Assembly (NCBI GenBank): GCA_964513215.1 | Contig: CAZELU010000057.1 | Location: 1-10,888, forward strand | Direction of reading: 5' to 3' | DNA length: 10,888 nucleotides | Source: Casp-actino8 sp964513215 | Lineage (GTDB): Bacteria > Actinomycetota > Acidimicrobiia > Acidimicrobiales > Ilumatobacteraceae | In this document: positions 6,815-10,888 of the stretch, piece after piece | Position numbering within the stretch: the stretch's first letter is position 1 | How the letters are laid out: each line of letters begins with the position of its first letter | Program-made: the position numbers and the translations under genes | The notes under the pieces: model-generated | Told to the model about the DNA's origin: nothing | Database searches by the model: none | What the model saw: the letters and a program-made list of their open reading frames with translations, nothing else

Positions 6815-9046
6815 TCAGGGCTTCTTGCCGGCGTCGCCCTTACCTGCGTCGCCCTTGCCCGCGTCTTCCTTCTTGAACGACTTCGTCTTCTTGAGCAGAG
6901 TCTCGGACTTCTTGGCTTCGACCTCGGCCACACCGAGCTCGACCTTGTAGCCGCTCGTCTTCGTGATCTTGAACGTGAGTTCCTTCTCCATGAAGTCGAA
7001 TCCGAGCTTGAAGCCGAGTGCCTCGCTCTTCTCGAAGGTTCCGCCCGCTTCTTCGATCGCTTCTTGCGCCGCGTCTTCCGCGGAACTCTTCGCTTCGTCG
7101 ATCATCGCATCGAGTTGAGCCTCGGCCACCGGGTCGACCTGCTCGTCGGGCGCGCGATCCATTTCCTTCTGGATCTGCTCGATGCCCTTCAGGATGATCT
7201 CCTTGCCGGCGTCGCCCACGAGTTTCTCGATCGGCACGTCTTCGACGGCCAACTCGATCTCGTTCTTCTCGATCTGCATGTTGGACTTCGTGCCGTCCTT
7301 GTTGGCGCCCCACAACGCGTTGTATTCGACTTCGGCAGTCACACCGAGAACGGTGACGGCAGCCTTGGCCGAGAAGCCGAGCATGGTGCGACCCGTGCTC
7401 TCCTGGGCGCCACGTGAACCGCCCGACAGCGTGTTGATGAGACCCTCGGCGCGCTTGTTCTTGCTGCCGATGCCCTTGCCTTGATCGAGGGACTTGCGGT
7501 CGGTGCGCGTGCTCGTGGTGCCCTTCAGCTCGCCCTCGACTTCGCCAACGTCGCCCAAGCCGGCCTTGGCCGAGAGTGCTGCCATCGCACCGGTTTCGGC
7601 GTAGAAATCGTCGCCGTCCTCGCCCGCGGCATCACCGAACGCCTGCTTCTCGGTTTCGAGCGATCGCTTCTCGGCGCGACGCTTGCCGCGTGCGTCGGCA
7701 CTACCACCGAACAGATACGCCTCGGCTTCCCACGGAATCATGTTGCTCTCGGCGCAACGGCGGTACAGCGCGTACTCGATGAGTGCGCCGACTTGCGCTC
7801 CGTCCTTGCCCTTGGCCGCGACGAAACCACCGAGCGCACCCTTGAGCTCGGCGACGCCGACGCTTCCGCCACCGGTGATGGCGATGGTGCCCTTGGCTTC
7901 GATGCCCTTCTCGTCACGCTCGGCCTTGAGTTCGAGGAAGCCGCCGACGGTCGCGGGCGGCACCGGGATCGAGAGTTCGATCTTGAACTCGGCTTCTTGA
8001 CCCTTGTACGTGTCTTCTTCGCCCTTCTTCGGAGCGTCGAGGAGTTTGTCGAGCATCGCGCCGGCGCGCTGGAACAGCGTCACGCCGTCGCCGAGGTAGT
8101 GCTTCTCGAGGCTGGTGACGCGCGCGTCTTCCGGAATCGCGGCCGCAGCGGCGGCTGCGTTCGCGTTCTTGGCCTTGATGGAGTCGAGGGCGAGTTGCGC
8201 GGTGTTGACGAACGTGACGAAGCCCGTGTAGCGAGCCTGCTTGTTGGCGTCAGGAACACCGTTCTCGTCTTCGTGGTCGGCGATCCAGGCCTTGGCGATC
8301 CGGAGCATTCCCTGGATCTTTGCGACCGCGGTGGCCGCATTCGACGCCGGCACCTGGCCCGTCTTCTTGTCCTTGAGGCCCTCGTACTCCTTCAGCATCG
8401 CTCCGATGGCCACCTGGGCCTGGCTCTTCGACGAGAAGAAGCTCTGATACGTGAGTTCGAAGAAGCGGTCTTGCGTCATGAAGCGGTGGATGCTGCGCGA
8501 TGCACCGGGCGTCTCGGTGGCGACGTGCGCGAGTTCGTGACCGATGAGGTGATCGCCGGCGGCGGTGCCAGGGTTGTACTTGCCACGGCGGAAGAACACG
8601 TCGTTACCGGTGCTGAACGCGTCGGCCTGGAGCGAGCGACTCAACGTGTCGGCCTGCGAATCGGTGTGAACGCGCACACCGGACAGATCGACACCGTACG
8701 AATCGGAGAACGCCGTTGCCTCTCGATTTCCGAGAGCCTGACCACCGCCACGCTTCGCATCGATCTGACGCTGAACTTCAGGGGCGACTTCGGCACCACC
8801 GAGCGGATCGTCCTTCGAGGCCTGACGCGACACGGTGGACGGAGCGGCTTCGTCGTACGCACCGAGGTTGCGAACCGCAGCATCGGCCATCGAATCGGCC
8901 TGACGTTCGGACGGATCATTGGCGTATCCGACGGTGAGAGCGCGGCGCACCGGCTTGTGCTCGGTCTCGGGCGCCACCATGTCGGCGAACGCTTCCTGAC
9001 TCAGATCGGCTGCAACGTCCTTGCGCCGGACATCCCGCTTCAACAT
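6815..9046 (-). CDS. DUF4157 (eCIS core domain) protein with large C-terminal extension, putative eCIS cargo
   Basis: The N-terminal part carries the eCIS-associated DUF4157 domain. A segment with the family pattern DPSERQADSMADAAV is at 44-58. It is followed by a Gln/Gly linker, then FSDSYGVDLSGVRVHTDSQAD (113-133), AFSTGNDVFFRRGKYNPG (143-160) and LIGHELAHV (167-175). The last contains an intact HEXXH zinc-protease-like motif (His170, Glu171, His174). In this family the domain usually sits at the N-terminus of effectors loaded into contractile injection systems. Residues 190-345 are mostly helical with a poly-Ala linker (295-303). Residues 350-600 and 674-710 are Gly-rich, alternating beta segments. 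Residues 602-670 form a charged, probably coiled helix. The tail is Lys-rich DAGKG repeats. No toxin domain is recognised, and there is no signal peptide or membrane segment, fitting non-Sec export. The start is supported by GGAGG 4 nt before the ATG. A shell-type or assembly role instead of cargo cannot be excluded. Confidence 0.88.
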   Translation of the reverse strand: MLKRDVRRKDVAADLSQEAFADMVAPETEHKPVRRALTVGYANDPSERQADSMADAAVRNLGAYDEAAPSTVSRQASKDDPLGGAEVAPEVQRQIDAKRGGGQALGNREATAFSDSYGVDLSGVRVHTDSQADTLSRSLQADAFSTGNDVFFRRGKYNPGTAAGDHLIGHELAHVATETPGASRSIHRFMTQDRFFELTYQSFFSSKSQAQVAIGAMLKEYEGLKDKKTGQVPASNAATAVAKIQGMLRIAKAWIADHEDENGVPDANKQARYTGFVTFVNTAQLALDSIKAKNANAAAAAAAIPEDARVTSLEKHYLGDGVTLFQRAGAMLDKLLDAPKKGEEDTYKGQEAEFKIELSIPVPPATVGGFLELKAERDEKGIEAKGTIAITGGGSVGVAELKGALGGFVAAKGKDGAQVGALIEYALYRRCAESNMIPWEAEAYLFGGSADARGKRRAEKRSLETEKQAFGDAAGEDGDDFYAETGAMAALSAKAGLGDVGEVEGELKGTTSTRTDRKSLDQGKGIGSKNKRAEGLINTLSGGSRGAQESTGRTMLGFSAKAAVTVLGVTAEVEYNALWGANKDGTKSNMQIEKNEIELAVEDVPIEKLVGDAGKEIILKGIEQIQKEMDRAPDEQVDPVAEAQLDAMIDEAKSSAEDAAQEAIEEAGGTFEKSEALGFKLGFDFMEKELTFKITKTSGYKVELGVAEVEAKKSETLLKKTKSFKKEDAGKGDAGKGDAGKKP
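6824..6865 (-). repeat. 15-bp tandem repeat encoding the C-terminal DAGKG tail
   Basis: About 2.8 in-frame copies of a 15-nt unit encode DAGKG-DAGKG-DAGK at residues 728-741 of the DUF4157 protein, just before its stop. Third-base differences (GCG/GCA, GGC/GGT) show the copies are not brand new. Such repeats can change number by slippage and would alter the length of the basic tail without a frameshift. Confidence 0.7.
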
Positions 9047-9050
9047 CCCG

Positions 9051-9055
9051 CCTCC
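9051..9055 (-). promoter_or_regulatory. Ribosome binding site of the DUF4157 gene
   Basis: GGAGG on the minus strand, 4 nt (CGGG) before the ATG at 9046. It supports this start over the out-of-frame ATG overlapping it upstream. Confidence 0.6.
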
Positions 9056-9142
9056 ATCCCCCGAAGGGTTCGTGATGCGAACTTAGCACCGGGCTTCCCC
9101 GGGTCTTCCAGGCCCGATGCGCATTCCATGGGGAACCGGACT

Positions 9143-9154
9143 GGCAAATTTGCC
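9143..9154. promoter_or_regulatory. Perfect palindrome GGCAAATTTGCC, candidate operator
   Basis: A perfect 12-bp dyad with an AT-rich centre in an otherwise GC-rich context, placed in the divergent region 50 nt before selD and about 97 nt before the DUF4157 gene. The form fits a dimeric repressor site. No regulator gene is in the window, so the binding protein and the controlled gene are unknown. Confidence 0.35.
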
Positions 9155-9191
9155 GGGGTTTCGCACCCATTCAGGGAAAGGTCGGAACACC

Positions 9192-9197
9192 TAGGCT
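9192..9197 (+). promoter_or_regulatory. Possible -10 box (TAGGCT) for a leaderless selD message
   Basis: TAGGCT fits the TANNNT -10 consensus and ends 6 nt before the selD ATG at 9204. No Shine-Dalgarno sequence is present there. This arrangement is typical of leaderless transcripts in actinobacteria. No clear -35 is seen, and a 6-nt motif match is weak evidence. Confidence 0.3.
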
Positions 9198-9203
9198 CAG
9201 GCC

Positions 9204-10223
9204 ATGTCGGCTATGTCGAGTGCGTCTCCTCTGCGGCTCACCGAGTGGACCTCGTGTGGAGGGTGCGCGGCCAAGTGGGGCAAAGACCTCCTGGCCGGCT
9301 TGGTCGACGAACTCCCGACCTCGCTCGACCCGTCCCTCCTGGTGGGCCTGGCCCCGTTCGACGACGCCGCGGTCTATCGCCTCAGCCCCGACCTGGCTCT
9401 CGTGAGCACCACCGACTTCTTCCCGCCCTTGGTCGACGACCCGGCCGACTTCGGCGCCATCGCCGCCGCCAACGCCTGCAGCGACGTCTTCGCCATGGGC
9501 GGTCGCGTGGTGCTGGCGGTCAACGTCGCGGCCTTCCCCGAACACTTCCCGCGCGACGCGATCGTCACCATCTTCGACGCCGCGTCGTCGGTGGTGGCCG
9601 CGGCCGGCGGCAGCGTCGCCGGCGGACACACCATCCGCAATCCCGAGCCCATCTTCGGTCTCGCCGTACAAGGTGTGGTGCACCCCGATCGCATCTTCCG
9701 CAAGGAGGGTGCGCGGGTCGGCGACGTGCTCGTGATCTCCAAACCGCTCGGCACCGGCATCGTGCTCGCCGGCGGCAACGACGATCACAAGCGCGCGGCC
9801 ATCGAGGGCATGAAGACGCTCAATCGCGCGGCGAGCGAACTTCTGCAATCCACGCCGGGTGTTCACGCCGTCACCGACGTGACCGGATACGGACTCGCCG
9901 GCCACGGCTGGGAGATGGCCGAGCGGGCCAACGCAACCTTCGTGATCGACTCGCATGCGCTGCCCACCTACGCCGGTGCCCTCGACGCCGCACAACGCGG
10001 AGTTCGCACCGGTGGAGACGCGCGTAACCGCACCGCTGTTGGCGTTCACGTCGACGTCACGAGTGATGCAATTCCGCACGTCGACGCGATCGTGTTCGAT
10101 CCGCAGACCTCGGGTGGTTTGCTCGCCGCGGTCGACTCAGCGCACGCAGACGCACTCACGGCTGGTCCGTTCACCGCGATCGGTCGTGTGGTTGACGGGC
10201 CGGCCGGCCTGCGCATCGTGTGA
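9204..10223 (+). CDS. selD: Selenophosphate synthetase (selenide, water dikinase), Cys form
   Basis: Makes selenophosphate from selenide and ATP, the selenium donor for selenocysteine (with SelA/SelB) and for 2-selenouridine in tRNA. The 339 residues match the family across their length. The glycine-rich active-site loop TSCGGCAAK (16-24) has Cys21 at the catalytic Sec/Cys position, three residues before the essential Lys24. Then follow LVGLAPFDDAAVY (46-58), STTDFFPPLVDDPADFG (68-84), NACSDVFAMGG (90-100), AGGHTIRNPEPIFGLAVQG (142-160), VTDVTGYGLAGHGWEMAE (223-240) and FDPQTSGGLL (300-309). No in-frame TGA interrupts it, so this enzyme is not itself a selenoprotein. A second Met three codons downstream (9213) is an alternative start. 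It overlaps rnhB by 1 nt. selA, selB or selC are not in the window, so which selenium use it serves is unknown. Confidence 0.95.
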   Translation: MSAMSSASPLRLTEWTSCGGCAAKWGKDLLAGLVDELPTSLDPSLLVGLAPFDDAAVYRLSPDLALVSTTDFFPPLVDDPADFGAIAAANACSDVFAMGGRVVLAVNVAAFPEHFPRDAIVTIFDAASSVVAAAGGSVAGGHTIRNPEPIFGLAVQGVVHPDRIFRKEGARVGDVLVISKPLGTGIVLAGGNDDHKRAAIEGMKTLNRAASELLQSTPGVHAVTDVTGYGLAGHGWEMAERANATFVIDSHALPTYAGALDAAQRGVRTGGDARNRTAVGVHVDVTSDAIPHVDAIVFDPQTSGGLLAAVDSAHADALTAGPFTAIGRVVDGPAGLRIV

Positions 10224-10888
10224 TGGCAGCCGCCAAGGCGCCCAAGGGTGCCGCGAAGGCGCCGCGGGTCGCGCCCACGCGTGACGCCGAAGATCGACTG
10301 CGCGCCGAGGGTCATCGCATCGTGGTGGGCATCGACGAAGTGGGCAAGGGTGCTTGGGCGGGGCCGCTCGCAGTGGGCATCGCGCTCGTTCCCGATGCCG
10401 ATGCGAGCGACGTTCCGGCTCCCATTCGCGATTCGAAGGCGATCACCGAGAAAGCACGCGAAGGAATGTTCGACGCAGTGGCGTCATGGTGCATCGCGTG
10501 GTCGGTGGGTATGGCGTCACCGCAGGAATGCGACGAATGGGGGATGGCCGAGGCGCAACGCGTGGCCACCAAACGCGCACTCACCACGCTCAGCAGTGCG
10601 AGCAACGTCACGCCCGATGCTGCGGTTGTCGATGGATCGTGGAACTTCGTGAGCCCGCTCGTGCCTCGTGTGCAGATGATGGTGAAGGCCGATACGTCGT
10701 GTTTGTCGGTGGCGGCCGCGTCGATTCTGGCCAAGGTCACGCGCGATCGGCTGATGCGCGAACTCGCGCACGACTTCCCGATGTATCGGTTCGAGGGCAA
10801 CAAGGGCTACCCGTGCCAATGGCATCGCACGGCGCTGGCCGGTTACGGCCCATCGGCTGTGCACCGCACGTCGTGGGCGTTCATGGAC
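10223..10888 (+). CDS. rnhB: Ribonuclease HII (RnhB), 3' end beyond the window
   Basis: Endonuclease that cuts the RNA strand of RNA-DNA hybrids and initiates removal of single ribonucleotides from DNA. The 222 visible residues start with an Ala/Lys/Pro-rich stretch (1-20), probably disordered. This is followed by VVGIDEVGKGAWAGPLAVG (34-52) with catalytic Asp38 and Glu39, IRDSKAITEKAR (68-79), AVVDGSWNF with Asp137, and KADTSCLSVAAASILAKVTRD (155-175) with Asp157 as the fourth acidic residue. Near the window end are EGNKGYPCQWH and VHRTSWAF, the C-terminal HRxS-type motif, so only a few residues are likely to be missing. The ATG shares its A with the selD stop (TGATG), which implies coupled translation. 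The frame is open to the last base and has no stop in the window. Confidence 0.93.
   Translation, partial: MAAAKAPKGAAKAPRVAPTRDAEDRLRAEGHRIVVGIDEVGKGAWAGPLAVGIALVPDADASDVPAPIRDSKAITEKAREGMFDAVASWCIAWSVGMASPQECDEWGMAEAQRVATKRALTTLSSASNVTPDAAVVDGSWNFVSPLVPRVQMMVKADTSCLSVAAASILAKVTRDRLMRELAHDFPMYRFEGNKGYPCQWHRTALAGYGPSAVHRTSWAFMD

Larger units (their letters stand above)
9047..9203. other. Divergent intergenic region between the DUF4157 gene and selD
   Basis: This is the longest gene-free stretch in the window and must hold the promoters of both flanking genes unless they lie inside coding DNA. On the minus strand TAAGTT (plus-strand 9080-9085) is a possible -10 box for the DUF4157 operon, but no good -35 is seen 16-18 nt upstream. 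A 12-bp palindrome at 9143-9154 and a -10-like box next to the selD start are listed separately. No small open frame with a ribosome site and no T-tract terminator was found. Confidence 0.5.

Noticed and set aside
6815..9046. Reading the DUF4157 protein as a secreted zinc metalloprotease because of HELAH.
   Set aside because: The HEXXH is part of the DUF4157 domain signature. There is no signal peptide and no obvious third zinc ligand, so protease activity is not claimed.
9204..9275. SelD as a selenoprotein, with Sec in the active-site loop.
   Set aside because: The catalytic position is a TGC Cys codon (Cys21) and there is no in-frame TGA before the normal stop.
7481..10027. An 848-codon open frame on the plus strand opposite the DUF4157 gene and running into selD out of frame.
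   Set aside because: It is antisense to a gene with a recognisable domain and a good ribosome site, then overlaps selD in a wrong frame. Its product is Arg/Gly/Leu-rich low-complexity sequence with no family pattern. Long antisense frames are expected in GC-rich coding DNA.

Overview
The window reads as bacterial chromosome with high GC (roughly 60-65% by eye), several GTG starts and tightly packed genes. Together with the long-form RmlA, this suggests a high-GC actinobacterium, possibly of the Acidimicrobiia/Ilumatobacter type. That placement is an inference from composition and protein character, not from a marker gene. There are no tRNA or rRNA genes, CRISPR arrays or insertion sequences.

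Layout. (1) Positions 8-3485, plus strand: a complete dTDP-L-rhamnose type operon in the order rmlA (long form), rmlC, rmlB, rmlD. Its genes overlap or lie within 7 nt of each other. RmlC is a divergent variant that keeps the catalytic His but seems to lack the usual active-site Lys. (2) Positions 3508-9046, minus strand: a four-gene unit read from right to left. It consists of a 743-residue protein with an N-terminal DUF4157 (eCIS core) domain, a 254-residue protein whose C-terminal part looks like a YbjN / type III chaperone-like fold, a 590-residue AAA+ ATPase of the extracellular contractile injection system (eCIS, Afp15/PVC15-like) type, and a MOSC-domain protein. The last three overlap or abut (26-nt overlap, then a 1-nt gap), so they are probably translated from one message. 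(3) Positions 9204-10888, plus strand: selD (selenophosphate synthetase, Cys form) overlapping by 1 nt with rnhB (RNase HII, cut by the window end).

The interesting part is the middle block. DUF4157 proteins and this AAA+ family are two signature accessory components of phage-tail-like contractile injection systems. Here they sit together between housekeeping genes, and no sheath, tube, spike or baseplate gene is visible. The block could be a detached cargo and loading cassette serving a structural eCIS locus elsewhere in the genome, or a stand-alone system that uses the same ATPase and DUF4157 pair. A working model, which is inference only, is that the DUF4157 protein is the cargo or effector, the YbjN-like protein its chaperone, and the AAA+ protein the loading or remodelling ATPase. 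The role of MOSC is unclear.

The divergent 157-bp region between the DUF4157 gene and selD carries a perfect 12-bp palindrome that could be an operator. The convergent junction between rmlD and the MOSC gene carries a short inverted repeat that includes both stop codons.
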